Assembly (NCBI GenBank): GCA_963762885.1
Contig: CAVXNH010000088.1
Span: 1-64,000, forward strand
Length of the DNA stretch: 64,000 nt
Direction of reading: 5' to 3'
Source: JASHVB01 sp963762885
GTDB taxonomy: Bacteria; Pseudomonadota; Alphaproteobacteria; Acetobacterales; Acetobacteraceae
The position numbers and the translations under genes were made by a program. The notes beneath the pieces are model-generated. The model worked only from the letters and a program-made list of their open reading frames with translations. It was not told the origin of the DNA and did not search any database. Of this stretch, positions 15,913-25,077 are shown piece after piece (positions within the stretch are counted from its first letter, which is position 1; every line of letters begins with the position of its first letter).

Positions 15913-16947
15913 TCAACCCGCCGCGAATTCGAGGACCACGCGCGCCGGCACGTCGCCGTGCTGGAGCCGGTCGAAGATCTGGTTGATCGCCGACAACGGC
16001 TGTAGCTCGATGTGCGCCTTGACCTTGCCCTCGGCAGCGAATGCCAGCGCTTCCGCCATGTCACCGCGCGTGCCGACGAACGAACCGCGGATGGTGATGC
16101 AGTTTGCCACCACATCGAAGAGCGGGACCGGGAACTCGCCGGGCGGCAGCCCGACCAGGACGCAGGTGCCACGCTTCCGGGTCATGGCAACGCCCTGTTT
16201 GAAGGCGCTGAGCGAGGGTGCCGTAATCAGCACGCCATGGGCGCCGCCATTGGTCGCCTTCTTCACGGCGGCCACGGGCTCGCCTTCCTTGGCATTGACC
16301 ACGGCATCCGCACCAAGCTCTTTGGCATGAGCAAGCTTGCGGTCATCGATGTCGACCGCGCAGACCTGAAGTCCCATGACCTTGGCATATTGGATCGCCA
16401 GGTGTCCGAGCCCACCGGCGCCGGAGATGACGATCCATTCGCCAGGCCGCGCCTCGGTCTCCTTGATCCCCTTATAGGTCGTGATGCCGGCGCAGATGAT
16501 GGGCGCGGCGTCCTTGGCCCGCAGGCCCGGCGGTATATGGGCGACGTAATTCGGGTCGCCGATCATGTACTCGGCAAAGCCGCCGTTCTTGGTATAGCCG
16601 CCGAACTCCGCCTCCGCGCAAACCGTCTCCTGGGCCGCCAGGCAATACTCGCAGTGGCCGCACGCAGAATAGAGCCAGGGCACGCCGACCCGGTCGCCCT
16701 CCTTGACGATCGTCACGCCGGCGCCGACCGCGGCGATCAGTCCGATCCCTTCATGGCCGGGCGTGAACGGCAGCCTGGGCTTGAGCGGCCAGTCGCCATG
16801 CATGGCATGGAGATCGGTGTGGCAGACGCCGCACGCCTCGGTCTTGATCAGGATCTGGCCCGCCGCGGGCGAGGGGATATCCAGTTCCCGAAACACCAAA
16901 GGCTTGCCGAATTGCTCGACGACGGCAGCGTGCATCTTGCGGGCCAT
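15913..16947 (-). CDS. adhP: Zinc-dependent alcohol dehydrogenase AdhP
   Basis: The 344-residue protein is a typical medium-chain zinc alcohol dehydrogenase. Catalytic zinc ligands are in CGVCHTDLH (Cys39 region) and the GHEGIG motif. Structural zinc is held by four cysteines in SACGHCEYCLAAQETVCAEAEF. The Rossmann motif is VISGAGGLGHLAIQYAKVMG, with an NAD-specifying VDIDDRK. It converts primary alcohols and aldehydes, preferring ethanol in close relatives. The start MARKMHAAVVEQFG is family-standard. Upstream on the same strand are a small ORF and an aldehyde dehydrogenase, so together they could run alcohol to acid via aldehyde. Confidence 0.92.
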   Translation of the reverse strand: MARKMHAAVVEQFGKPLVFRELDIPSPAAGQILIKTEACGVCHTDLHAMHGDWPLKPRLPFTPGHEGIGLIAAVGAGVTIVKEGDRVGVPWLYSACGHCEYCLAAQETVCAEAEFGGYTKNGGFAEYMIGDPNYVAHIPPGLRAKDAAPIICAGITTYKGIKETEARPGEWIVISGAGGLGHLAIQYAKVMGLQVCAVDIDDRKLAHAKELGADAVVNAKEGEPVAAVKKATNGGAHGVLITAPSLSAFKQGVAMTRKRGTCVLVGLPPGEFPVPLFDVVANCITIRGSFVGTRGDMAEALAFAAEGKVKAHIELQPLSAINQIFDRLQHGDVPARVVLEFAAG

Positions 16948-16999
16948 GGTAACTCCTGTTTTCTCGGACGGGGCTCTGTTTGTATCGACCTGGGGAAGG

Positions 17000-17116
17000 T
17001 CACGCGGCGGCAGCGAGCTCCAGACCTCTGACCGCCTCGATCATTTTCACCAACACGGCCTGCGCATCGCCGACCACCATGTTGCAGTTGCTGCCGTAGG
17101 ACAACGCGTTGTACAT
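17000..17116 (-). pseudogene. 38-codon ORF resembling the C-terminus of transhydrogenase PntB
   Basis: The ORF reads MYNALSYGSNCNMVVGDAQA and continues VLVKMIEAVRGLELAAAA. The N.L..-N..M..GDA pattern followed by a helix resembles the last ~30 residues of NAD(P) transhydrogenase subunit beta (for example NPLFF..NT.MLFGDAK). A strong ggagg ribosome-binding site lies 6-7 bases upstream of the ATG, so it could be translated as it stands. It sits between adhP and the aldehyde dehydrogenase, a redox context that fits a lost pnt operon. The similarity is from memory and short. Confidence 0.45.
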
Positions 17117-17199
17117 TCAGTCCTCCTCAGAACGCCCGGCAATCCCAACCCGTCATGGCGGCCGCCCCGGTCAACCGACCGGGGGTATGCTTTGGCCCG

Positions 17200-17264
17200 C
17201 CATCCACGACTTCCGAATGCATCAGCGGCAAAGTCGTGGATTCCGACCGTCGTCGGCATGACCG
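17200..17264. repeat. Palindrome with CCACGACTT/AAGTCGTGG arms
   Basis: gccatccacgacttccgaatg faces ggcaaagtcgtggattccgac, followed by gtcggcatgac. It is a diverged relative of the clean palindrome at 22992-23073. It lies between the small ORF and the aldehyde dehydrogenase stop codon and may act as a transcription end. Confidence 0.55.
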
Positions 17265-17289
17265 GGGATGGGTGGCTTCCCGTCGACCG

Positions 17290-18674
17290 CTATGCGGGAG
17301 CGTTGGCCGACGAAACACGCACCAGCTTCTTGTTGACGAACTGCTGGATGCCCATGTCGCCGAGCTCGCGCCCGTAGCCGGAATTCTTAATCCCGCCGAA
17401 CGGCAGTTCCGCATCGGACCAGTCGATGTTATTGATGAACATCATGCCGGTATCGACACGGCTCGCCACGCGCCTGCCGCGCGCAACGTCCTTGGTGAAG
17501 ACCGAGCCGCCCAGTCCGAAGTCGGAATCGTTGGCCAGCGCGATTGCGGCGTCTTCGTCCTTGACCCGGAAAAACAGTGCGACCGGGCCGAAGAATTCAT
17601 CTCGGAAGGCGGGGTTTTCCGGTCGGATGTCGGTCAGGATCGTGGGTTCCATGTACGACCCCGGACGATCGACGCGCTTGCCGCCCATCAGCACCTTGGC
17701 GCCCTTTGAAACTGCCCCATCGACCTGCTTCAGCAGGTCCGCCAAGGCCGATTCCGTGGACAAAGGCCCCAGTGTCGTCTTCTCGTCCATCGGATCGCCG
17801 GCTTTCAACGCTGCAAGCGCCGCCTGGAACTTCGCCAGGAACTTGTCGGCAACGCCTTCAACCACGATGAATCGCTTGGCGGCACAGCAGGTCTGTCCCG
17901 TGTTATACATCCTGCCCCAGACCGCCCACTTGACGGTATGGTCAAGGTCGGCATCGTCGAGCACAATGAACGCGTCGCTGCCACCAAGTTCCATCGACGA
18001 CACTTTGAGGTTGCGTCCGGCTCTCGCCGCAATGCTTTGGCCGGCGGCAACGCTGCCGGTCAGCGCCACGCCCTTGATTCGCGGGTCATCGACGACGCGG
18101 TCCGACTGTTCGTGCGAGATCAGCAGATTGGTGTACAGCCCAGCCGGCGCACCTGCGTCGAGCAACAGCTTCTCGAACGCGATCGCGCATTGCGGCACGC
18201 AGCCTGCGTGCTTCACCACCAGGACGTTGCCAGCCATAAGGTGGGGACCCGCGACGCGTGCGAGCTGGTAATACGGAAAGTTCCAAGGCTCCACGCCAAA
18301 GATCACACCCAGCGGGCTGCTCTCCATATGAGCCTCGCCGTGCGTCGGATGCAGCTTCACCGGCGCCAGGAAGCGCTCGGCGTTCTTGGCGTAGTAGGCG
18401 AGAATTCTTGCGCTGAACTCCACCTCGCCACGAGCCTCACTGATCCGCTTGCCCATTTCCAGTGTCATCGTACATGTACGAGCTCGTTCACGCGCTCTTG
18501 CATCAGCGTTGCCGCCTTCGCCACGATCACCGCCCGCTCGGTATAACTCTTGTGTCGCCAGGTTTCGAAACAGCTCGCCGCCGTCGCGAGCTTGGTTCCG
18601 AGTTCCTTGTCGGTCAGCTCCGCGAATTTCTGTAGCAGCTTGCCGTCTGCGGGGTTGACGCTCTGATAAGTCAT
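17290..18674 (-). CDS. NAD(P)-dependent (succinate-semi)aldehyde dehydrogenase, frame broken
   Basis: The N-terminus (MTYQSVNPADGKLLQKFAEL ... MQERVNELVHVR) is read in one frame and stops at 18465. The remainder (MTLEMGKRISEARGEVEF to the end) continues in another frame. Together they form a normal-length aldehyde dehydrogenase of the succinate-semialdehyde type. VIFGVEPWNFP, the catalytic Glu in SSMELGGSDAF and the catalytic Cys in MYNTGQTCCAAKRF are all present, as are EEFFGPV-like and FGGIKNSGYGREL motifs. The break lies at a perfect 12-base palindrome, cgtacatgtacg (18469-18480). A longer open frame starting at 18855 is an artefact of the shift. Product: oxidation of an aldehyde to its acid, logically following AdhP. 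Confidence 0.8.
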
Positions 18675-19016
18675 GGGTTTGCACCCTTCCAGTGTTGTCG
18701 TACGAAACGCATCGTCCCGCCGCGATCGTCACCGGGTCTCGATCGTCGCATTCAGGGCGCGTATCGCCGTAACCTCGAAAGCATCGAGCTACGGACCAGT
18801 GCGATGCGATGGGTAACACCAGCCAGGGTCGATCTTCCGATCGATCAATACTCAAGTCTGCTGGCTGGCTGCTGCGATATGGCGCTCTGCCAGGCGGGAG
18901 GAGTAGGGTCGGAATCTACTCACGCAGACGACCCTGCGGCGGTTCGGTCTACCCGGCCGCTGGATACCTACTCAGCCTCCGCCCGGTCCGTCGCCCGGGA
19001 TACGCAGGAAGCGTTG
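18675..19016. other. Intergenic region upstream of the aldehyde dehydrogenase
   Basis: About 340 bases lie between the aldehyde dehydrogenase start and the stop of the TetR gene, both on the minus strand. It should contain the dehydrogenase promoter and possibly a TetR operator, but I could not pick out a clear palindrome or promoter. No coding signature is visible on either strand. Confidence 0.5.
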
Positions 19017-19622
19017 TCAGGCACCGACCACGGCGTCGCGATGCGCACCGGCCATCTGCAATGCAAGATCGGCCATGCGCGAGCACATCTCTTCGAGTTT
19101 CAGCCGGCCGCCGGGGCGATGCCACGTGTAGGCCCAACTGATCATGCCGCCGATCGCCAGCGCGGCCAGGTTGACGTCGGCGATGTGGAACTCGCCGGCC
19201 GCGACACCGTCGGCCAGCAACTGCGACAGGACGCGATCGAATTTCTTGCGTAGGGCGTTGATCTCCGCCAGCGCCTCGGGCGCCAGGTTCTTCTCCTCGC
19301 GAAAGAAGATGGCGATGTTGGCCTGGCGCGACAGCACGACGTGGGTGAAGTCCACGACCGCGCGGTATAGCCGCTCGGATGGGCTGCCCGGCACCTTGGC
19401 GGCGTTCTCCACAGCGGCGAGCGACAGTTCGATCGTCGGCGAGCAGAGCGCGGCGAGCAACTCCACCTTGCTGCGAAAATGCGTGTAGATGAACGGCTTG
19501 GTGACGCCGAGTTCGGCGGCGATGTCGTCGAGCGTGGTGCCGGTGAAGCCGCGCACATAGAACAGCTTGACGGCTTCCTCGATGATCCGCTCGCGCTTGT
19601 AGGCCAGGATCTCTTCGCGCAT
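19017..19622 (-). CDS. TetR/AcrR-family transcriptional regulator
   Basis: The 201-residue protein (ATG at 19620-19622) has the TetR helix-turn-helix: ERIIEEAVKLFYVRGFTGTTLDDIAAEL followed by GVTKPFIYTHFRSKVELLAAL. The C-terminal part (IELSLAAVENAAKVPG to WAYTWHRPGGRLKLEEM) is all-helical, like the ligand-binding domain of regulators of fatty-acid or acyl-CoA genes. An in-frame ATG 21 codons upstream adds residues not typical of the family. The gene precedes the aldehyde and alcohol dehydrogenases in the same direction and is divergent from fabD, so it may control either set. The ligand is unknown. Confidence 0.85.
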   Translation of the reverse strand: MREEILAYKRERIIEEAVKLFYVRGFTGTTLDDIAAELGVTKPFIYTHFRSKVELLAALCSPTIELSLAAVENAAKVPGSPSERLYRAVVDFTHVVLSRQANIAIFFREEKNLAPEALAEINALRKKFDRVLSQLLADGVAAGEFHIADVNLAALAIGGMISWAYTWHRPGGRLKLEEMCSRMADLALQMAGAHRDAVVGA

Positions 19623-19898
19623 GCCCAGATGCCAATTCGCTACGGGAAGGGCATGGTAGCGCTGGCATGGCCGGAAGAAAAGCATACTGCCGGGTAAGCG
19701 GGCCGAGCGCCCGGAATTGGCCGCTGCCTGACGGCGGCGTCCGCGCTGTCATTGCGCGTTGACCACCGGCCAGCGCCGGCCAACCCGGCCTGGATGAAAT
19801 TGCTGTCGCCCGTGTCATGGCAGGCGCACGGCGCTCCAGTTGACACTTCCGCGACCGCAAGGTTACGCCCCGTACCAGCGTCCAGGGGAACCATTCCA

Positions 19899-20868
19899 AT
19901 GCCGGTCCACGCCTTCATTTTCCCCGGCCAGGGAAGCCAGTCGGTTGGCATGGGCCGCGACCTCGCCGCCGCCTTCCCCGCCGCCCGAGAACTGTTCCAG
20001 GAAGTCGACGAAACCCTCAGCCAGAAGCTCTCGAAGCTTATGTTCGAGGGGCCGGCCGAGGAGCTTATCCTGACCGAGAACACGCAGCCGGCCCTGATGG
20101 CGCACTCGCTTGCCGTGCTGCGCGTGCTGGAGAGGGAAGGCGGCATTGTCCTGAAACAGAAATCCGCCGTGGTCGCCGGGCATTCGCTCGGCGAATACAC
20201 CGCTTTGGCCGCGGCCGGCGCCTTCTCGCCTGGGCGACACGGCGCGCTTGCTCAAGCTGCGCGGCCAGTCGATGCAGAAGGCCGTTCCGGCCGGCCAGGG
20301 CGCGATGGCGGCCTTGCTTGGCGCCGAACTCGCGTTGGCACAGCAGCTTTGCGACGCCGCCGCGCCGGTGCCGGACAGCGATCCCCCGGAAAAGCAGGTC
20401 ATCCAGCCGGCCAACGACAACGGCGCCGGCCAGGTCGTCGTCTCCGGCCATCGCGAGGCGGTCGAGCGCGCCGTGGAACTCGCCCCCGGCATGGGCATTC
20501 GCCGCGCCATGCTGCTGCCGGTCTCCGCCCCATTCCACTGCGCGCTGATGGCGCCCGCCGCCGACGTGATGGCGGAAGCGCTGGAGAAGACCCCGCCCGC
20601 CCCGCCGATCGTTCCGCTGATCGCCAACGTATCCGCCGCGAAGGAGACCGATCCGGCGCGGATTCGCGAGTTGCTGGTGCAGCAGGTCACCGCCACGGTG
20701 CGCTGGCGTGAATGCGTGCAGGCGATGGTGGGGCTGGGCGTGGACAGCTTCGTCGAGCTGGGCAGCGGCAAGGTGCTGTGCGGGCTGATCCGCCGCATCG
20801 CCCCGGACGCCAAAACCGCGTCGGCTGGGACGCCGGCGGAGATCGAGGCGCTGCTGAAGGTGTTGTGA
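19899..20868 (+). CDS. fabD: Malonyl-CoA:ACP transacylase FabD, frame broken
   Basis: The N-terminus MPVHAFIFPGQGSQSVGMGR and the active-site serine motif VVAGHSLGEYTALAAAGAFS are in one frame. The remainder, from LLKLRGQSMQKAVPAGQGAM to EIEALLKVL, is in another. All expected FabD blocks are present, including VSAPFHCALM with the catalytic His and VELGSGKVL. Removing one C from the cgcctggg at 20227-20234 restores FSLGDTARLLKLRG, so the break is a single-base insertion. FabD loads malonate onto ACP and is normally essential. Sequence error or a second copy elsewhere is therefore more likely than true inactivation. Downstream fabG, acpP and fabF are intact, but three unrelated genes intervene. 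Confidence 0.9.
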
Positions 20869-20984
20869 GCGGCGCCAATCCGCGGCTACCAGACTGCGTC
20901 GCAGTGCCCATCCGAGCGGCCAATGGTAAATCAATGACCGGCCCGCACGCGTCTGCTACAATTGCGCCTGTCCGGAGACAGATC

Positions 20985-21566
20985 ATGGCGCAGCTCAGTC
21001 CAAAGCTGATGACGTTCGATGAGTTCCTAAGTTGGGAACGCGGGCAGGAACTCAAGCACGAATTCGTCGACGGTGAGCCTGTCGGCATGGCTGGGGGAAC
21101 CGAGGCGCACACGGTCATCCAGGCGAACCTGATCGCGGCGGTCACGCCGAGGCTGCGTGGTTCCGGCTGCCGGCCATTCACGTCGGACATGCTGGTGAAA
21201 ACCGGCACCGGGAGAGGCCGCTATCCGGATATGACAATCGACTGCGGTCCGCGGCGCGGGGACAATGTCGTCGCTCCGGAGCCCACGGTCGTGTTCGAGG
21301 TCCTGTCCGAGGAGACCCAAAAGCGGGACCGAACCATCAAGCTGGCCGATTACAACGCCACCCCGTCGATCGCCCATTACGTACTGATCGAACAAGGCGA
21401 GCCGCTGATCCACGTCTATAGCCGGGGGCCGCACGGGGACTTCAATCTGCGCCCACAGGAAGTCAGAGGACTGGACGGGGTGGTCGAACTGCCGGCCATA
21501 AAAATCTCCCTGCCGATGAGCGAAATCTATGACGGGCTCGAACTCAATGAAGCGCAAGGGGACTAA
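20985..21566 (+). CDS. Uma2-family (DUF820) putative PD-(D/E)XK nuclease
   Basis: The 193-residue protein starts MAQLSPKLMTFDEFLSWERG. It has the DUF820 pattern: HEFVDGEPVGMAGGTEAHTVIQ, the acidic RYPDMTIDCGP, then PTVVFEVLSEETQKRDRTIK containing E-x-lS-.-T-...-D/K. The fold is related to restriction nucleases. Such genes occur in large families in cyanobacteria and other bacteria and are often mobile or accessory; cellular role is not known. The start at 20985 is supported by ggagac upstream; an ATG at 20934 is less likely. It is inserted between fabD and fabG, which are neighbours in many relatives. Confidence 0.82.
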   Translation: MAQLSPKLMTFDEFLSWERGQELKHEFVDGEPVGMAGGTEAHTVIQANLIAAVTPRLRGSGCRPFTSDMLVKTGTGRGRYPDMTIDCGPRRGDNVVAPEPTVVFEVLSEETQKRDRTIKLADYNATPSIAHYVLIEQGEPLIHVYSRGPHGDFNLRPQEVRGLDGVVELPAIKISLPMSEIYDGLELNEAQGD

Positions 21567-21930
21567 GTGCTGCGTTTCGTAAGTCTGGTGACGTCCTCCG
21601 ATAATGTAACGGACGGAATTGCGGTGGAACGAATGAATGACGTGCGACCACCGTGCGCAAGTGCCTCACGATTCACCGGTTATTCGCAAGGAGGAAGGAC
21701 AGAGGACCACGGTGCAGACGGAGCCGGAGCCACCCCGCGGCCACGGGGTTGCTCCAACTCCGTATTCACTGTGGCCCTCCGCATTTCCTCCGTGCGAAAG
21801 AAAATGATCCGACAGGCACAATGGGTGGCGTGAAAACCCTCTCTTTTGAGCAGCAAGTGCGGCTACTTGACGGAGTAGCCCAACTCGCGGAGCACGAAGT
21901 GTCCTACTCCTGCGCCTTGCAACGGGCCGA
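21567..21930. other. Intergenic region, no recognised content
   Basis: About 360 bases lie between the convergent Uma2 and SDR genes. It contains an imperfect hairpin around 21715-21775 (ccacggtgcag...cactgtgg) and small mixed ORFs without coding signature. I found no gene, and nothing matches the repeat families of the window. Confidence 0.5.
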
Positions 21931-22779
21931 CTATAGATCGTTCCTGGCCTGGGATTCCATTGCATCCATGATAGCCGCGAACCGCTCCTCCAGTTCCGCC
22001 CGCCAGCTCTCGCCTGCATGCGTGAAGACGTAGAGTTCGTCATCGCGGATCGCGGCAAGCGCCTGTGCCGCGACATCAGCCGGATCGAGCCCGGATTGCC
22101 CGAGTTCCGACAGATGGGCGAGCAATTTCCCGGCCGGGCTGGCGGGGTCTGGCGGCCTTGCCGGACCGTAGCGTTGCGGCCGGTTGCGCTCGCTTTCCCA
22201 GATGCGGGTTCGCACGAACCCGGGACACAGCACGGTCACGCCGATGCCGAGCGGCCGCAGCCGCGCCGCCAGCCCCTCCGACATGTTGACCACCGCGAAC
22301 TTGCTGGCCGAGTAAGCGCTGAACCCCAACCCGCTGTTCATCCCGGCCATCGACGCGGTGTTGACGATGTGGCCGCCTTCGCCGTGCGCGCGGATGTGCG
22401 GCAGAAACGTTCGAATGCCGTGCACCACGCCCATCAGGTTGACGTCGATCACCCAGCGCCAGGTGTCGATCGAGATATCGTCGATGCCGCTGCCTCCGCC
22501 GACGCCGGCGTTATTGCAGACGATATGGATATTGCCGAACGCCTGGTACGACACTTCGGCCGCGCGATCGACGCTGGCGGGGTCGGACACGTCGCACACA
22601 ACGCCGCGCACATGCGGTGCGAATTCGCCGAGGTTCCCGACCGCGTCGGCCAGCGCGTTGGTCTCGATGTCGGCCAGCATCACGTTCATGCCGGACGCCG
22701 CGAAGGCGCGGCCGAGGGCGAAGCCGATGCCGCTTGCTCCGCCGGTCACGAAGGCTGTCTTGCCGGCAAGATATTGCAT
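21931..22779 (-). CDS. SDR-family NAD(P)-dependent oxidoreductase
   Basis: The 282-residue classical SDR has TAFVTGGASGIGFALGRA (cofactor loop), a conserved acidic residue after strand 2 (MLADIE, suggesting NAD), CNNAGVGGG, the catalytic serine in IVNTASMAGM, and FSAYSASKFAVV as Tyr-x-x-x-Lys. The C-terminal extension (LDPADVAAQALAAIRDDELYVFTHAGE) is typical of SDRs acting on bulky or hydrophobic substrates; the substrate is unknown. It is transcribed against its neighbours and interrupts the fab cluster. Confidence 0.85.
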   Translation of the reverse strand: MQYLAGKTAFVTGGASGIGFALGRAFAASGMNVMLADIETNALADAVGNLGEFAPHVRGVVCDVSDPASVDRAAEVSYQAFGNIHIVCNNAGVGGGSGIDDISIDTWRWVIDVNLMGVVHGIRTFLPHIRAHGEGGHIVNTASMAGMNSGLGFSAYSASKFAVVNMSEGLAARLRPLGIGVTVLCPGFVRTRIWESERNRPQRYGPARPPDPASPAGKLLAHLSELGQSGLDPADVAAQALAAIRDDELYVFTHAGESWRAELEERFAAIMDAMESQARNDL

Positions 22780-22991
22780 GGCGTTCCTCTCTGCACGTCG
22801 GCAATCCAGCCGGAAGATTTAACTCCTGGAGCGGATTTGTCCCAACCGGTATTGTGCTCCTGCTGTCATTGCGGGGGCCGCCGCGCCGAAGCAATCCCCT
22901 GCCTGGCGAACCGTCGCAAGTTCGTCAGGCGGGGGCTGCTTCTGGCGCTGCGGCCTAGCAAGAAACAGCCAGCCGAGATCGCCCCCCCCAC

Positions 22992-23073
22992 GTCATGCCG
23001 ACGAAGGTCGGCATCCACGACTTTTCTTCGCCGTGCGCGGCAAAGTCGTGGATGCCGACCTTCGTCGGCATGA
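22992..23073. repeat. Long perfect palindrome, GTCATGCCGAC...GTCGGCATGAC
   Basis: Left arm gtcatgccgacgaaggtcgg then catccacgactttt; right arm mirrors it (aaagtcgtgga, tgccgaccttcgtcggcatgac). The stem is about 33 bases with a short loop around 23028-23040. The region 22780-23143 otherwise holds only a gcattgcg-type REP remnant near 22862-22900 and no gene. The hairpin probably ends or protects transcripts; a diverged copy is at 17200-17264. Confidence 0.75.
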
Positions 23074-23143
23074 CGCGGGGGCGGGCACCGCCGCAGTTTC
23101 ATTCAGGGCGGGTCGGCCACCGCCGGACGGTGGCCAACTCGCA

Positions 23144-24157
23144 ATGACAGTAGTACTCGATGACAAAAGCACTCGTGGTGTGACCGACCGGATCGCAACC
23201 CGTTACCTGCGCTTCGCCGAGCGAGAGGCAGACGGCAGCTCGCCACTCTATGCGGCGTTGGCGCGCGGGGTTGCCGCCGACCCGTTCACCCTGGCGTTCC
23301 TTGCCGCTTTGCCGGACGACAGGCAGCAGCCGAACCTGCTGTTGGCCGCGCTTCGCCACGCCGGCGGGACGCCGCGCGACTGGCCGCAGGCCCGCGCCGC
23401 GCTCGAAGCGCACCCGGAGCAAATCCGAGCGGTCATGCTGACCCGCCGCACCCAGACCAATGAGCCGGCGCGCTGTGCCAGCCTGCTCCCGATCCTCGCG
23501 CGTCTGCCGCAGCCCCTGGCCCTGCTCGAGGTCGGCGCTTCCGCCGGCCTATGCCTGCTGCCCGACCGCTACGGCTACGCCTACGGAGCCCACCGCATCC
23601 CCGCGCCGTCGCCCAACGCTCCGATCTTCGCCGCACGCGCCAATGCCGCCACGCCGCTGCCGACTGCCCTGCCTGAAGTGGCCTGGCGCGTCGGCCTCGA
23701 TCTGTCGCCGATCGACTTGCATGACCATGCGCAACGAGAATGGCTGGAGACGCTGGTCTGGCCAGGGCACGAGGAACGGCTGCAACACCTGCGCGGCGCC
23801 ATACAAATCGCCCGTGCCGACCCGCCGCCGCTGCATCAGGGCAACCTGCTGACCGACCTGCCGGCGCTCGCATGCTCTGCCCCGGCCAACGCGACGCTGG
23901 TGATATTCCATACCGCGGTGCTGGCCTACATCGCCGAGGCCGCCGCCCGAGACCACTTCGCCGCAACGGTGCGCGGCCTCAACGCGGTGTGGATCAGCAA
24001 CGAATCGCCCGGCGTGTTTCCCGCCATCGCCGCGCGCGTGCGCCGCCGCGGACCGCCGGGCGCTTTTCTGCTGGCGGTTGACGGCAGGCCGGTCGCCTGG
24101 ACACACCCGCACGGCAAGTGGATTGATTGGCTCGATTCGGAGGACGTCGAAACATGA
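23144..24157 (+). CDS. DUF2332-family protein
   Basis: The 337-residue protein has the DUF2332 pattern: RYLRFAEREADGSSPLYAAL near the start, FLAALPDDRQQPNLLLAALR, TQTNEPARCASLLPIL, LLEVGASAGLCLLPDRYGY and VWISNESPGVFP. The G-A-S-A-G-L loop resembles a SAM-binding glycine loop, so a methyltransferase-like activity is possible but unproven. The start ATG is at 23144; upstream in-frame sequence is repeat DNA. It overlaps fabG by 4 bases (ATGA), so the two are translationally coupled although function is unrelated as far as known. Confidence 0.8.
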   Translation: MTVVLDDKSTRGVTDRIATRYLRFAEREADGSSPLYAALARGVAADPFTLAFLAALPDDRQQPNLLLAALRHAGGTPRDWPQARAALEAHPEQIRAVMLTRRTQTNEPARCASLLPILARLPQPLALLEVGASAGLCLLPDRYGYAYGAHRIPAPSPNAPIFAARANAATPLPTALPEVAWRVGLDLSPIDLHDHAQREWLETLVWPGHEERLQHLRGAIQIARADPPPLHQGNLLTDLPALACSAPANATLVIFHTAVLAYIAEAAARDHFAATVRGLNAVWISNESPGVFPAIAARVRRRGPPGAFLLAVDGRPVAWTHPHGKWIDWLDSEDVET

Positions 24158-24909
24158 CGGGCGCGGGAGAAATGTTCCGGCTGGACGGCAAGGTGGCGCT
24201 GGTGACCGGCGCCTCGGGTGGCATCGGCGCCGCGGTGGCGCGCTCGCTGCACGCGCAGGGTGCTGTCGTGGTGCTGTCCGGCACGCGGCAGGATGCGCTG
24301 GATGCGCTGGCCCGGGACCTCGGCGAGCGCGCCCATGTGTGTCCCGCCGACCTCAGCGACCCGGCGGCGCCCGACGCCCTGATCGCCGCGGCGGAAGCGG
24401 CTGCCGGCCCGTTGGCGATCCTGGTGAACAACGCCGGCTTCACCCGCGACATGCTGGCGCTGCGGATGCAGGACAAGGACTGGCAGGCGGTGCTGGACGT
24501 GGACCTGACCGCGCCGTTCCGCCTGATCCGCGCCGCGCTGCGCGGCATGCTGCGCCGACGCGCCGGACGCATCGTCAACATCTCCAGCATCGTCGGCGCC
24601 ACCGGCAATGCCGGCCAGGCCAACTACGCCGCCGCCAAGGCCGGCCTGGTCGGCATGACCAAGGCCCTGGCGCAAGAGGTCGCTTCGCGCGGCGTCACGG
24701 TGAACGCCGTCGCCCCCGGCTTCGTCGTCACCCCGATGACCGACGCACTGTCCGAGGCACAGCGCGCCAAGCTGGCCGAAGCGATCCCGCTGGGCCGACT
24801 CGGACAACCCGCCGACATCGCCGCGGCGGTGGTCTATCTGGCCTCCGACGAGGCGGGGTGGGTCACTGGCGCAACACTGCATGTGAATGGTGGGATGGCG
24901 ATGTTGTGA
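24154..24909 (+). CDS. fabG: 3-oxoacyl-[ACP] reductase FabG
   Basis: The 251-residue protein has FRLDGKVALVTGASGGIGAA (NADPH loop), LVNNAGFTRDMLALRM, the catalytic NISSIVGATGNAGQANYAAA followed by KAGL (Ser-Tyr-Lys), and VNAVAPGFVVTPMTDAL, all standard for FabG. It reduces 3-oxoacyl-ACP with NADPH in fatty-acid elongation. The ATG at 24154 follows ggagga by 9-10 bases and overlaps the upstream stop; an upstream in-frame ATG lies inside the DUF2332 gene and is not needed. acpP, fabF and mltG follow in the same direction. Confidence 0.93.
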   Translation: MTGAGEMFRLDGKVALVTGASGGIGAAVARSLHAQGAVVVLSGTRQDALDALARDLGERAHVCPADLSDPAAPDALIAAAEAAAGPLAILVNNAGFTRDMLALRMQDKDWQAVLDVDLTAPFRLIRAALRGMLRRRAGRIVNISSIVGATGNAGQANYAAAKAGLVGMTKALAQEVASRGVTVNAVAPGFVVTPMTDALSEAQRAKLAEAIPLGRLGQPADIAAAVVYLASDEAGWVTGATLHVNGGMAML

Positions 24910-25077
24910 CGCCGTGCAGTCCGGTCGGCCTTTCTAGGCTAGGGAAACCATGCTAAGCGGCCCGCAACGTCGTCCGGCGCGGGTGCGGCGGCACCGATCG
25001 GGTCCTGCCCGGCGGTCAGGTCATGTCCGGGCGGAACAATCAACGCGGGACCCCCCCAGCCAGGAGTTGCGGAGCCG

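Noticed and set aside
17290..18855. A single 521-residue aldehyde dehydrogenase starting at 18855
   Set aside because: Its first ~120 residues are Arg-rich out-of-frame sequence. The real N-terminus (MTYQSVNPADGK) is in another frame, so this is a frameshift artefact.
20227..20234. Programmed frameshift in fabD
   Set aside because: No slippery heptamer or downstream structure is apparent, and several other genes here have similar single-base breaks, so an error explains it better.
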